DNA from: DASUBN01 sp035691665
GTDB lineage: Bacteria; Pseudomonadota; Gammaproteobacteria; Natronospirales; REEB76
Direction of reading: 5' to 3'
DNA length: 21,164 nt
Assembly (NCBI GenBank): GCA_035691665.1
Contig: DASSIS010000084.1
Coordinates: 1 to 21,164, forward strand
Notes under the pieces: generated by a model
The model's input: only the letters and a program-made list of their open reading frames with translations
Databases searched by the model: none
Told to the model about the DNA's origin: nothing
In this document: in pieces, positions 1 through 7,426 of the stretch
How the letters are laid out: each line of letters begins with the position of its first letter
How positions within the stretch are numbered: position 1 is the stretch's first letter
Translations under genes and position numbers: made by a program

Positions 1-339
1 TACGTTGGAGGCAAGAGTGGTGGCATCCACCGGTTCGTTGAAATAGATGTTGATGTCGGACTGAGTGCCGAAGCCGTCCAGGTGATTCAGCTCGAGCAAG
101 GAGGCCTCGGATTCCTGCGCCTGCACGGAATTGTTGGCGGAGGCGGGGATATTAAGGGTGCCTGTCTTGCTGCCGTTGAAATAGAGGTCGTTCGGGAACG
201 GCATCACGCCGCCCAGGGGCACGAAGCGGGCCTGGAATCCCGAGTTCGGGTTCGGATCACCCGAACCGCTGCTGCCCGACACGCAGGCAGCGAGTGGAAC
301 CAGGAGGCTGAGGATGACGGCAACACGGCGATTTATCAT
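1..339 (-). CDS. Lipoprotein, bacterial lipase N-terminal-like (partial, 3' end off window)
   Basis: Reading the minus strand from ATG at 339 gives 113 codons that stay open to the left edge, so only the N-terminus is present. It starts MINRRVAVILSLLVPLAAC, a lipoprotein signal with lipobox LAAC, so the mature protein should begin at Cys19 and be lipid-anchored. A Ser/Gly/Asn-rich linker follows, then a segment with PLGGVMPFPNDLYFNGS and a GTLNIP motif. I associate that pattern with the N-terminal domain of Pla-1/cef-type extracellular lipases (Lipase_bact_N). An AGGGAG Shine-Dalgarno lies about 8 bases before the ATG and supports this start. The catalytic domain is not visible, so lipase activity is inferred only from the N-terminal pattern. 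Confidence 0.72.
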   Translation of the reverse strand, partial: MINRRVAVILSLLVPLAACVSGSSGSGDPNPNSGFQARFVPLGGVMPFPNDLYFNGSKTGTLNIPASANNSVQAQESEASLLELNHLDGFGTQSDINIYFNEPVDATTLASNV

Positions 340-436
340 TGGTTTTGCTCCCTAAATTGCCAGGGTAGGGTACGCTGCCGTCCCTGGGGCTGGCAAGCCA
401 TGACCCCCTTGGAAATCAGCCAGTTCGGACGTCCAG

Positions 437-1009
437 ATGAAGCACAATCCGGGCAGGGGATACCGCAACGAGTTCCGCATCATCGCGGGCCTCTGGCGGC
501 GGCGCAAGCTCAAGTTCCCAGCGCTGCCGGGCATACGTCCGTCGCCTGACCGCGTGCGCGAGACGCTGTTCAACTGGCTGCAGGATCATATAGAGGGTGC
601 CCGTTGCCTGGACCTCTTCGCCGGCAGCGGCGCCCTGGGCCTCGAAGCCCTGTCACGCGGCGCCGCGGCGACGGTGTTCGTGGACCGGGAGCGGGGCGTG
701 ACCGAAGCCTTGCGGAGCCATCTCGCCATGCTTGAGGCGGAAGGCGGCGAGGTGACGCAGGCGGATGCGCTCACCTGGCTCGGCGGCAGGCCCTCACCCT
801 TCGACATCGTGTTCCTGGATCCGCCCTTCGACGCAGAGCTGTTGCCCGGGGTCGCCCGAGCGCTCGAAGGTGGCTGGCTCAAGCCTGGTGCATTCATCTA
901 TATGGAGTATCCGGCGGACCGGGTGCCGGCCCTGCCGACACACTGGAGTCCCTGGCGCGAGAGCCGCGCTGGCCGCGTGGGTTTCAAGCTCATGCGTATG
1001 GCGGTTTGA
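437..1009 (+). CDS. rsmD: 16S rRNA (guanine966-N2)-methyltransferase RsmD
   Basis: This 190-residue protein should methylate N2 of G966 in 16S rRNA during 30S assembly, using S-adenosylmethionine. Residues 14-27 (FRIIAGLWRRRKLK) and the RPSPDRVRETLFNWL segment at 34-48 match the family's N-terminal RNA/SAM-binding start. The SAM-binding glycine loop DLFAGSGALGLEAL begins at D59, an acidic FVD follows at 81-83, and the catalytic DPPF motif is at 128-131. The length is close to the usual size (about 198 in E. coli). The ATG at 437 lacks a strong Shine-Dalgarno, but the N-terminus aligns with relatives from here. The stop at 1007-1009 overlaps the -35 element proposed for coaD. Confidence 0.95.
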   Translation: MKHNPGRGYRNEFRIIAGLWRRRKLKFPALPGIRPSPDRVRETLFNWLQDHIEGARCLDLFAGSGALGLEALSRGAAATVFVDRERGVTEALRSHLAMLEAEGGEVTQADALTWLGGRPSPFDIVFLDPPFDAELLPGVARALEGGWLKPGAFIYMEYPADRVPALPTHWSPWRESRAGRVGFKLMRMAV

Positions 1010-1034
1010 TGCGTGCATAGAACCCCGGTATAAA
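1006..1034 (+). promoter_or_regulatory. Sigma-70-type promoter for coaD
   Basis: TTGATG (1006-1011) and TATAAA (1029-1034) are separated by exactly 17 bases. The -35 matches the consensus at 4 of 6 positions and the -10 at 5 of 6. Transcription would start near 1041, about 16 bases before the coaD ATG. The -35 overlaps the end of rsmD, so coaD and the ferredoxin gene could be expressed independently of rsmD. This comes from sequence matching only. Confidence 0.6.
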
Positions 1035-1056
1035 TGCCTGTCCAGCGGAGGCATCC

Positions 1057-1533
1057 ATGGCCAGCATCCTCTACCCCGGTACCTTCGACCCCATCACCAA
1101 CGGCCACGCCGACATCGTGCGTCGCGCCGCGCGCATGTTCGAGCAGGTGGTGGTGGCTATCGCCGCCAACCCCGGTAAAGCTCCGGCCTTCAGCCTGGAT
1201 ACCCGCGTACGGCTCGCCAAGGAAGTGCTGCACGATGTACGCAACGTGGAGGTGACCGGCTTCGCCGAACTCACGGTGGAGTTCGCCCGCAAGCACAAGC
1301 TGCAGGCGGTGCTGCGCGGCCTGCGCGCGGTCTCGGACTTCGAGTTCGAGTTCCAGCTCGCGGCCATGAATCGGCACCTGGGGCCCGAGGTGGAGACCAT
1401 CTTCATGACCCCCGCCGAGCAGTTCACCTTCATCTCCTCGAGCCTGGTGCGGGAGATCGCCATCCTGGGGGGCGACGTGTCCCAGTTCGTGCATCCCGCC
1501 GTCCAGACAGAGTTGAAGAAACTGAAACGTTGA
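1057..1533 (+). CDS. coaD: Pantetheine-phosphate adenylyltransferase CoaD
   Basis: CoaD joins 4'-phosphopantetheine to AMP from ATP, giving dephospho-CoA, the penultimate step of coenzyme A synthesis in the cytoplasm. The 158-residue protein begins MASILYPGTFDPITNGH and contains the nucleotidyltransferase TNGH motif at 14-17. Further family features are K41, the LRGLRAVSDFEFE helix at 86-98, and ISSSLVRE at 126-133 in place of the commoner ISSTxVRE. The length is normal (159 in E. coli). A GGAGG Shine-Dalgarno just before the ATG fixes the start. CoaC and CoaB, which make its substrate, are encoded at 18753-19949, so the window holds both CoaD and CoaBC of the pathway. Confidence 0.97.
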   Translation: MASILYPGTFDPITNGHADIVRRAARMFEQVVVAIAANPGKAPAFSLDTRVRLAKEVLHDVRNVEVTGFAELTVEFARKHKLQAVLRGLRAVSDFEFEFQLAAMNRHLGPEVETIFMTPAEQFTFISSSLVREIAILGGDVSQFVHPAVQTELKKLKR

Positions 1534-1561
1534 GTCCTTGTGGGTGCCTTAGAATAGAGCT

Positions 1562-1813
1562 ATGGCCCTCAAGATCACCGATGCCTGCATCAACTGCGAC
1601 GTGTGCGAGCCCGAGTGCCCGAACCACGCCATCTCCCAGGGTCCCGAGATCTATGTGATAGACCCGGCGTTGTGCACCGAGTGCGTGGGGCACTTCGACA
1701 AGCCTCAGTGCCAGCAGGTATGCCCGGTGGACTGCATACCCCTGGATCCCGAGCACGAAGAGACCCAGGAGGAGTTGCAAGAGAAGTATCTCCGCCTCAC
1801 TTCCAAGACCTGA
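1562..1813 (+). CDS. 2[4Fe-4S] ferredoxin, YfhL / Allochromatium type
   Basis: This small electron-transfer protein (83 residues) should carry two [4Fe-4S] clusters. The first set of cysteines is C9, C12, C15 and C19 followed by Pro. The second is C38, C41, C50 and C54 followed by Pro. The eight-residue insert between C41 and C50 (VGHFDKPQ) and the acidic C-terminal helix (EHEETQEELQEKY) are marks of the Allochromatium vinosum/YfhL ferredoxin family. C58 is an additional cysteine. The gene sits 28 bases after coaD and 10 bases before ggt. I recall the same coaD / ferredoxin / ggt neighbourhood in Pseudomonas aeruginosa. Its redox partner is not identifiable here. No clear Shine-Dalgarno precedes the ATG. 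Confidence 0.95.
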   Translation: MALKITDACINCDVCEPECPNHAISQGPEIYVIDPALCTECVGHFDKPQCQQVCPVDCIPLDPEHEETQEELQEKYLRLTSKT

Positions 1814-1823
1814 GCGCCCCAAC

Positions 1824-3497
1824 ATGAAACTGCGTGTCCTGATCTCCCTCCTCGCGTTCGTCTCCCTCCCGGCGTGGGCGGCAACGCCCCAGAAACCGCC
1901 CGAGGCGGCCATCGCCAGCGCCCACCCGCTCGCCACCGCGGCGGGCATGGAAGTGCTGAAGGAGGGCGGCAACGCCTTCGACGCCGCCATCGCCGTGAGC
2001 GCCGCGCTGGCGGTGGTGGAGTCATACAGTTCCGGCCTCGGCGGCGGCGGGTATTACCTGCTGCACATGGCTGAGGGCAACCACGACGTGATGGTGGATG
2101 GCCGCGAGACCGCCCCGGCGGCGGCGAGCCACGACATGTATCTCGACAAGTCCGGCGATCTCAGGACTTCTTCCGTGCGCCGCGGCGCGCTCTCGGCCGG
2201 CATCCCCGGCACGCCGGCGGCGCTCGTGGACCTCTCCAGGTACGGCCGCCTGTCCCTGGCCAAGGACCTGGCGCCGGCCATCGCGCTAGCCCGGGACGGC
2301 TTCAAGGTGGACGAACGCTTCGCCGCCATCACCGAGGAGACCCTGGATACCCTCACCCAGCTTTGCGGCAAGGCCTGCCCCTTCCTGGTGGACGGTCGCG
2401 CGCCGGAAGCGGGGACGCTGCTCAAGCAGCCCGAGCTCGCCGCGACGCTGCAGACCCTCGCCGAGAAAGGTGCGGCCGGTTTCTATACCGGTGAGGTGGC
2501 GAAGGAGATGGTGGATGCGGTGCGCGCCGTGGGCGGCATCTGGAGCCTGGACGATCTCAAGGATTACAAGGTCGTCGAGCGTGCACCCCTCACTGGCGAC
2601 TACCGGGGCTATCACATCGTCACTGCCGCGCCCTCGGCCTCGGGCGGCGTGGTGTTGCTGGAAACCCTGAACATCCTGTCCGGATATGATCTGGACAAGA
2701 TGGATGAGGCCACCCGCGCCCATTACATCGTGGAAGCCTGGCGCCGCGCTTACCGGGACCGCAACCAGTATCTGGGGGACCCGGTATTCGTGAAGATGCC
2801 CATCGCGAAGCTCTTGAGTGCCGATTACGCCGCGAAGCTGCGCGCCGGCATCAGTGCCGACAAGGCGACGCCCAGCAGCACGCTCCCGCCGGTGGTGAAG
2901 CTGAAGGACGGCGAGGGCGTGGACACCACCCATTTCTCCATCCTGGACGCGGAAGGCAACAGGGTGGCCGCCACCCAGACCGTCAACTTCCGCTATGGCT
3001 CCGGGATACTCGGCGGCAAGAGCGGCGTGATCCTGAACGACGAGATGGACGACTTCGCCGCCAAGCCCGGCGAGGCCAACGGCTTCGGCCTGGTGCAGGG
3101 CGAGGCCAACGCCGTGGCACCCGGCAAGCGGCCGCTCTCCAGCATGACGCCCACCTTCGTGGAGGGCCCGCGTGGCATCGCCATCGTAGGCACGCCCGGC
3201 GGCAGCCGCATCACCACCATGGTGACGCTCGCGGTGCTGGACTTCATCGACGGCGGTTCCGCGGTACAGATGACGGCGCTGCGCCGCTACCACCAGCAAT
3301 ACCTGCCGGACTCGGTGAGCTACGAGCCGGGTGCCTTCGGCGATGCCGCGCTCAAGGCGCTGGCCGGGATGGGCTATGAATTGAAGCCCGTGTCGCGGCC
3401 CTACGGCGACATGAACGTGGTGGTCTGGGACTACAAGACCGGCAAGGTGGAAGCGGCGACCGATCCCCGAGACAACGACGCGCTCGTGGATTTCTGA
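1824..3497 (+). CDS. ggt: Gamma-glutamyltranspeptidase / glutathione hydrolase
   Basis: This periplasmic N-terminal-nucleophile hydrolase cleaves the gamma-glutamyl bond of glutathione and can transfer the glutamyl group to acceptors. The 557-residue precursor has a signal peptide ending LPAWA (cleavage after residue 19). DGRETAP at 92-98 carries the Arg that binds the substrate carboxylate. The self-cleavage site is DTTHFS, so T368 should become the N-terminal nucleophile of the small subunit. PLSSMTPT (437-444) and GTPGGSRI (456-463) form the glutamyl site and oxyanion region. The length is typical (580 in E. coli). Only 10 bases separate it from the ferredoxin stop, so co-transcription is likely, although no good Shine-Dalgarno is seen. 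A strong terminator follows. Confidence 0.95.
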   Translation: MKLRVLISLLAFVSLPAWAATPQKPPEAAIASAHPLATAAGMEVLKEGGNAFDAAIAVSAALAVVESYSSGLGGGGYYLLHMAEGNHDVMVDGRETAPAAASHDMYLDKSGDLRTSSVRRGALSAGIPGTPAALVDLSRYGRLSLAKDLAPAIALARDGFKVDERFAAITEETLDTLTQLCGKACPFLVDGRAPEAGTLLKQPELAATLQTLAEKGAAGFYTGEVAKEMVDAVRAVGGIWSLDDLKDYKVVERAPLTGDYRGYHIVTAAPSASGGVVLLETLNILSGYDLDKMDEATRAHYIVEAWRRAYRDRNQYLGDPVFVKMPIAKLLSADYAAKLRAGISADKATPSSTLPPVVKLKDGEGVDTTHFSILDAEGNRVAATQTVNFRYGSGILGGKSGVILNDEMDDFAAKPGEANGFGLVQGEANAVAPGKRPLSSMTPTFVEGPRGIAIVGTPGGSRITTMVTLAVLDFIDGGSAVQMTALRRYHQQYLPDSVSYEPGAFGDAALKALAGMGYELKPVSRPYGDMNVVVWDYKTGKVEAATDPRDNDALVDF

Positions 3498-3516
3498 TAT
3501 TCGGCACGCCCAATAA

Positions 3517-3552
3517 AAAAGCCCCTTCCAGATGGAAGGGGCTTTTGTTTTT
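3517..3552. terminator. Bidirectional intrinsic terminator between ggt and btuB
   Basis: GCCCCTTCC (3521-3529) pairs perfectly with GGAAGGGGC (3534-3542) around an AGAT loop, and A-T pairs extend the stem to 3517/3546. A T-rich tract follows on the plus strand and an A-rich tract precedes the stem, so it can stop ggt transcription and also btuB transcription arriving on the minus strand (stop codon at 3559-3561). Confidence 0.93.
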
Positions 3553-3558
3553 AGACCG

Positions 3559-5430
3559 TCACTGGCTGTGGTATTCGATCTGCACGAACAATGACCGGCC
3601 GGCGGTGTTGTAGCCGTTGGCGGTCTGGTAGCGGGTGTCCAAGAGGTTGTCCACCCGCGCCAGCAATGCGAATCCCTGGCCCAGTTCCCGATGCACGCTC
3701 AGGCCCAAGAGCAGGTAGCCGCCGTCGGTGGCGGGGTTGCCGGCCTGGTCTATGTCGCTGCGCGGCCCGGTGAGGATGGCGTTGATGCCGGCACGGGTCA
3801 GGTCGTCGTGCCAGAGCAGGCTGCTCGTGAGGGTACGGCGCGCGCGGCGCAGGAGGTCCGTATCGTTGTCCAGGTCCTCGGGGCTTTGCACGCTGGCCTC
3901 GTTGCGCCAAGACCAGCTATCCCAGGATTGCTCGTAAGCGAGCTCCACGCCGCGCACCCGCGCGTGGCCCACGTTCTCGTTCTGGCCGGCGAAGGGGTTC
4001 ACGGCCGTAGGCATGGGCTGGAAGACGATGAGGTCATCCAGCTTGTCCTGGAACAGGCTGGCGCTCAGCGCCTGGTCGTCCGAGAAATTGTGGCGTAATC
4101 CGAGCTCCAGGTTCTGGGAGGTCTCCGGCTGCAGGTTCGGGTTGCCGTCGAAGCCGAAACGATCCTCGGCGTTGGGGGCGCGGAAGCCGGTGCCGGCCCC
4201 GGCGGTCAGCTTGGTCACCGGGCTGAGGTCGTATCCGTAGTCCACGTTCCAGGTGGTGTGGTTGCCGAAGGCCTGGTCGTGGGTATCCCGTGCCGCCAGC
4301 ACCAGGCGTTGGCCGCCCAGGTCCAGGTCGTCCTCCGCGTACAGCGCGTTCACCCGGTCGGTGGGATCGTAGCCGGTGCCGAAGGATTGGGCGGAGGCAT
4401 GCTGTTCCTCGGTATACAGGCCTGCCGTCAGCAGCTGCTGGTCGCTCAAGGAGACGTCGTTCTGCCAGTCCACCACATTGCGCTGCGAATGCAGGAAGTC
4501 GGGGCCCGCAGGCAGGTTCGACGAGTCCACTTCCCGCTGGCCGATCTCGTCGAGCGTGTGGTCGAGGCTCAGCTTGCTGTGCCAAGCGTCCGTGAACCGG
4601 CCGCCGATGCCGATACCGCTGGCCGCATCGCGGAAATCCTCCGCCAGTTGGGCGGGAGCGAAGGTGTTGAAATCCGAGCCTTGGTAGAGCGTGTAGCCGT
4701 TGCTCTGCCAGTGAGCGAAGTCCAGGTCCACCGCGCCGAGCTTGGTGTGGCCGTTGACGTTGAAAGTGCGGTTCTTGGTGCCGTCGTCCACGGTGCTGCC
4801 GGCCAGGGACGGGAAGCCGTCGGTGTGATAGTCATCGCCGGAGACGCTGATGGCGCTGTCGCCTTCGCCGTAGCTCACCTGCCCGCCGTTGTCGAAGCTG
4901 CCGTAGCGGCCCGCCCCGGCATGGGCGCCGTACTGCAAGCCAGGTTTGGCCGGTTTGGTGATGATGTTGATGACCCCGCCGATGGCGTCCGAGCCGTACA
5001 AGGAGGCCCGGGGGCCTTTCACGATCTCGATGCGCTCGATGTCCTGCAGGCGGATGTTCTCCAGCGGTGCGCCGCCGAGCGTGGTGGGGTTGATGCGCAT
5101 GCCGTTGATCAGCACCAGGGTCTGGTTGCTGTTGGCGCCGCGCAGGAACAGGGACTCGGGCTGGCCCGGGCCGCCGGTCTGGGCGATGTCGAGGCCCGCG
5201 TACTGGCGCAGCACCGAGCCGACGTCTCCGCCCTGGGCGAGCGCGAGCTGCTCGGGACCGATGACGATCACCGGCGCCACTTCCTGGTCCGCGATCAGCG
5301 GAGTGCGGGTGGCGGTGACGCTGATGTCACCCAGTTCCGCGCTCCCGGCGCTCGGGGAGCCATCGGCGTAGGCCGGCGGCAGGCAAAGGAGCAGCGCGAA
5401 CGCGCCGCCGAGATATGGAGTCTTACGCAT
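3559..5430 (-). CDS. btuB: TonB-dependent vitamin B12 receptor BtuB
   Basis: This outer-membrane beta-barrel takes up cobalamin using TonB energy. The chosen ATG at 5430 is preceded by GGGGAG at 7 bases and gives a 623-residue protein (E. coli BtuB: 614). The signal peptide ends PPAYA (cleavage after residue 22), and a Ton box-like DISVTATR lies at about 35-42. The plug domain follows, with SLFLRGANSNQTLVLINGMR, the IERIEIVKGPRASLYGSDAIGG motif split over the plug end, and GVINIITK. The rest is a 22-strand type barrel including FRAPNAEDRFG. The protein ends in EYHSQ rather than the usual terminal aromatic residue. Assignment to B12 rather than another TonB substrate rests on the cobalamin riboswitch in its leader and the nearby btuC/btuD genes. 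Confidence 0.92.
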   Translation of the reverse strand: MRKTPYLGGAFALLLCLPPAYADGSPSAGSAELGDISVTATRTPLIADQEVAPVIVIGPEQLALAQGGDVGSVLRQYAGLDIAQTGGPGQPESLFLRGANSNQTLVLINGMRINPTTLGGAPLENIRLQDIERIEIVKGPRASLYGSDAIGGVINIITKPAKPGLQYGAHAGAGRYGSFDNGGQVSYGEGDSAISVSGDDYHTDGFPSLAGSTVDDGTKNRTFNVNGHTKLGAVDLDFAHWQSNGYTLYQGSDFNTFAPAQLAEDFRDAASGIGIGGRFTDAWHSKLSLDHTLDEIGQREVDSSNLPAGPDFLHSQRNVVDWQNDVSLSDQQLLTAGLYTEEQHASAQSFGTGYDPTDRVNALYAEDDLDLGGQRLVLAARDTHDQAFGNHTTWNVDYGYDLSPVTKLTAGAGTGFRAPNAEDRFGFDGNPNLQPETSQNLELGLRHNFSDDQALSASLFQDKLDDLIVFQPMPTAVNPFAGQNENVGHARVRGVELAYEQSWDSWSWRNEASVQSPEDLDNDTDLLRRARRTLTSSLLWHDDLTRAGINAILTGPRSDIDQAGNPATDGGYLLLGLSVHRELGQGFALLARVDNLLDTRYQTANGYNTAGRSLFVQIEYHSQ

Positions 5431-5443
5431 GAGCATTCTCCCC

Positions 5444-5463
5444 GCACAGCACGCCCGCTGTGC
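5444..5463 (-). promoter_or_regulatory. Hairpin abutting the btuB Shine-Dalgarno (expression platform)
   Basis: On the minus strand GCACAGC pairs with GCTGTGC (7 bp, 6-base loop), and the GGGGAG ribosome binding site (5438-5443) follows immediately. This suggests the riboswitch acts on translation by changing access to the ribosome site. That is inference. No T-tract follows the hairpin, which argues against an intrinsic terminator. Confidence 0.45.
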
Positions 5464-5573
5464 GCAAACGGTGGTGACACCGGCGTCGTGGGGAGGAGGC
5501 GAGGGAGCGATGGACGCGACCCGCGCGCATCGCCCACCGCAATGCCGGAACGTGGAGCCGCATGGCTCCTGCA

Positions 5574-5761
5574 TCCAGGCCGGTCTCCGGGCTCGCGAGC
5601 GGGAACCTTGCTAAGGTTCCCCGGGACCTCCGCCTTCCCACGCACAGGGCGCAGTGGCTTCGTGGAGGATCTCAAGCTCGCCTACCGTTGCGGGGGCAGC
5701 GCCGGAATTGTCTGATGACGCACCGGCTTCCCGAGTGTCTGCCGGAAGGCAGACGCCTGAA
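5574..5761 (-). promoter_or_regulatory. Cobalamin riboswitch (aptamer) upstream of btuB
   Basis: Read on the minus strand, the leader holds the conserved cobalamin-riboswitch blocks in order: GGGAAGCCGGTG (5732-5721), CCCGCAACGGTA (5694-5683), GCCACTG (5658-5652), TGGGAAGGCGG (5641-5631) and the B12 box GAGCCCGGAGACCGGCCT (5594-5577). The closing stem P1 is formed by TTCAGGC (5761-5755) and GCCTGGA (5580-5574) with one G-U pair. A 9-bp hairpin GGAACCTT-AGC-AAGGTTCC lies inside. A further hairpin, GGAGCC/GGCTCC (5554-5569), could give the kissing loop that communicates with the expression platform. Bound cobalamin would be expected to turn btuB down. Confidence 0.95.
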
Positions 5762-5770
5762 GGCGCGAGC

Positions 5771-5799
5771 ACTCTATGCAGACGGGGAGGGGGTGTCAA
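5771..5799 (-). promoter_or_regulatory. Sigma-70-type promoter of the btuB riboswitch transcript
   Basis: On the minus strand a perfect TTGACA (5799-5794) is followed after 17 bases by TAGAGT (5776-5771). The predicted start, about 5764, is only a few bases before the first P1 base of the riboswitch (5761), so promoter and aptamer independently support each other. Confidence 0.85.
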
Positions 5800-5804
5800 G
5801 GCGC

Positions 5805-5829
5805 AAAAGAAAAGCCCCGCAGAGCGGGG
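5805..5829 (-). terminator. Minus-strand intrinsic terminator just upstream of the btuB promoter
   Basis: CCCCGC (5815-5820) and GCGGGG (5824-5829) form a 6-bp stem with a 3-base loop. On the minus strand it is followed by TTTTCTTTT (5813-5805). It would insulate the btuB promoter, whose -35 is 6 bases further on, from transcription coming from the lipoprotein gene. Confidence 0.8.
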
Positions 5830-5846
5830 GTGAGTCCGGTGCTTTT

Positions 5847-5872
5847 AAGCAGACAGCCACGGCTGTCTGTTT
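5847..5872. repeat. Inverted repeat between two terminators
   Basis: CAGACAGC (5850-5857) and GCTGTCTG (5862-5869) are a perfect 8-bp inverted repeat with a CACG loop, extended by weaker pairs to 5847/5872. Neither strand has a real T-tract after it, so it may be a decayed terminator or an operator-like palindrome. The function is unknown. Confidence 0.5.
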
Positions 5873-5933
5873 CGGACGAACGCGAGGCAGGAGCCGAACT
5901 GGGAGGCATACAGGGACGTTGGCCATCGACTCC

Positions 5934-5965
5934 AAAAAAGAAAGCCCCACCTAAGCGGGGCTTTC
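5934..5965 (-). terminator. Intrinsic terminator after the lipoprotein gene
   Basis: GAAAGCCCC (5940-5948) pairs with GGGGCTTTC (5957-5965), 9 bp with an 8-base loop. On the minus strand it is followed by TTTTTT (5939-5934). It lies 22 bases after the stop codon of the lipoprotein gene. Confidence 0.88.
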
Positions 5966-5987
5966 CCAAATCTCCACTCGAAGCTGT

Positions 5988-6554
5988 TTACTGAGCCTGG
6001 AACGCGGTGCCGTTCTTGATGTTCTCCACCACCTTGTTGGCCATGGTGGTGGCGAGCTTCTCGCCGCTGTCGAAGTCCTTGAGGTTGTTCACCACCACGG
6101 TCAGCTTGTAGCCCTCGGCGAAGGTGTAGAGCTGCACCGAGTGGCTGCCCATGGCGGGTTCGACATAGAGATAGAAGGAACCCGGCGCGAAACCCTGGGC
6201 CGGATGGGCGGTGGCGGGCTTGACGTTGTCTTTGTACACGCCGAGCTCGAAGTTCTGGTCCGAGGCGAGCGCCGCCTGCTGGTCCTTGGTCTTGTCGGCG
6301 GCCTGCAGCTGCACCAGGCCGTAGGTGGTGTTGCTGGCGTCGTTGAAGGCGCAGATGCTGCGCGGCGCGTCGTCGCCCGACATCCTGTTGGCGGTCAGGG
6401 TCTGGCCGAGGATGGCGCTGGCGTCGGCAGCGCTCACCGAAAGACAGGCCTCTATGACTTTCTTGGCGTTGGGATCGGGCTGCTGCTCGCAGCCGGAGAT
6501 CAAGCCCAGGCTCGCCAGGGCGAGCAGCGGCAGGTAGCGCGTCAGTAGGGTCAT
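5988..6554 (-). CDS. Putative lipoprotein of unknown function
   Basis: I do not recognise a named family. From ATG at 6554 the protein is 188 residues. An alternative ATG at 6560 adds two, but the GAGG ribosome site is 7 bases before the 6554 ATG and only 1 base before the other. The N-terminus is a signal with lipobox LISGC, and the mature protein starts at Cys22. The mature part has a cysteine pair spaced like many small extracytoplasmic domains (ACLSVSAADASAILG ... RSICAFND), then alternating hydrophobic segments (GSFYLYVEP, HSVQLYTF, YKLTVVVNNL) that suggest a compact alpha/beta fold. It lies 89 bases after btuD on the same strand and ends in a strong terminator. It is far too small for a BtuF-type binding protein, so any role in B12 import is unproven. 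Confidence 0.85.
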   Translation of the reverse strand: MTLLTRYLPLLALASLGLISGCEQQPDPNAKKVIEACLSVSAADASAILGQTLTANRMSGDDAPRSICAFNDASNTTYGLVQLQAADKTKDQQAALASDQNFELGVYKDNVKPATAHPAQGFAPGSFYLYVEPAMGSHSVQLYTFAEGYKLTVVVNNLKDFDSGEKLATTMANKVVENIKNGTAFQAQ

Positions 6555-6593
6555 CTTCATGCCTCGCAGTCTCGGAGGGGATTGTCACAAACG

Positions 6594-6609
6594 GGCCGCG
6601 GGCGCGGCC
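6594..6609. repeat. GC-rich inverted repeat after btuD
   Basis: GGCCGCG and CGCGGCC are a perfect 7-bp inverted repeat with a 2-base centre, 40 bases past the btuD stop. On the minus strand it is followed only by CGTTTGTG, so it is at best a weak terminator or a pause/processing hairpin between btuD and the lipoprotein gene. Confidence 0.35.
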
Positions 6610-6649
6610 TCAAGGGCGCCAAGGATACCGCATCGGGCCCAGGGCGGCA

Positions 6650-7426
6650 TCATCCGGGCAGGTAGGCCTTGCCGCCCTCCCAGGGCAGCACCCGTACCGG
6701 CACCCGGTAGAGGCGGGACAGGGTCTCGGGGCTCAGCATCTCGGCGCTCTCGCCGTGGGCCGAGCCGCCGTCGCCGAAGAGCATGAGGATGCGGTTGCAG
6801 AAGCGGGCCGCGAGGTTTATGTCGTGCAGGCTCATGAGCACCGCGCGCCCTTCCTGGGCCGTCAGCCGCTGCAGCTGGCCCAGGAGCGCCAGTTGGTGGT
6901 GCAGGTCCAGCTGTCCGGCCGGTTCATCCAGCAGGAACACCGCCGGGTCCTGCACCAGCACCGTGGCAAGGTCGAGGCGGCGGCGCTCGCCGCCGGAGAG
7001 CGAGGTCTGAGCGCGCTGCTCCAGGCCCTCGAGGCCCACGCTCTTCAGGGCGCGGCGTGCGATGGCCACGTCGCCGTGGGACTCCCAGCGCCAGAAGTCG
7101 AGGTGCGGGTGGCGGCCGATGAGTGCCGTCTCTAGCACCGTGGCAGGCAGGCTGTCCTCGGGTTGTTGCATGAGGAGCCCGAGACGCTGCGCCACCCGTC
7201 GCCGTGGCAGGGAGGCGAGCGGCGCGCCGTCGAGCAGCACTTCGCCGGCGGCGGCCGGACGCAGGCCGGTGAGGGTGTGCAGCAGCGTGGTCTTGCCGAC
7301 GCCGTTGGCGCCGAGCAGTGCCACGCAGTCGCCCGGTCGGATCGCGAAGTCCAGCCCGCGGCAGACCTGCTTGCCGCCGATGTCTACCTCGAGGCTGCGG
7401 GCTTCGAGCAGTGTTGCCGGGTTCAC
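6650..7426 (-). CDS. btuD: ABC transporter ATP-binding protein, BtuD/FecE type
   Basis: This cytoplasmic ATPase powers a BtuC-type importer. It is 258 residues from a GTG at 7426, which overlaps the TGA of the permease gene (GTGA), a sign of translational coupling. Visible motifs are Walker A GANGVGKT (39-46), Q-loop QQPE (87-90), signature LSGGE (143-147), Walker B VFLLDEP (163-169), D-loop near 174 and H-loop H201. The family also serves haem and ferri-siderophore uptake. B12 is inferred from the permease and the riboswitch-controlled btuB in the same cluster. An upstream ATG would fuse the frame with antisense-like sequence inside btuC and was rejected. Confidence 0.88.
   Translation of the reverse strand: MNPATLLEARSLEVDIGGKQVCRGLDFAIRPGDCVALLGANGVGKTTLLHTLTGLRPAAAGEVLLDGAPLASLPRRRVAQRLGLLMQQPEDSLPATVLETALIGRHPHLDFWRWESHGDVAIARRALKSVGLEGLEQRAQTSLSGGERRRLDLATVLVQDPAVFLLDEPAGQLDLHHQLALLGQLQRLTAQEGRAVLMSLHDINLAARFCNRILMLFGDGGSAHGESAEMLSPETLSRLYRVPVRVLPWEGGKAYLPG

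Noticed and set aside
2286..3299. 337-codon open frame on the minus strand inside ggt
   Set aside because: It is fully antisense to ggt with no recognisable motif.
5431..5574. Longer N-terminus for BtuB from 5574
   Set aside because: The extension reads through riboswitch and expression-platform sequence. The ATG at 5430 has a good ribosome site and a signal peptide directly after it.
4258..5715. 485-codon open frame on the plus strand across btuB and its riboswitch
   Set aside because: It is antisense to a clear TonB receptor and a riboswitch, has Val/Ala/Gly-rich low-information sequence typical of high-GC shadows, and shows no domain.
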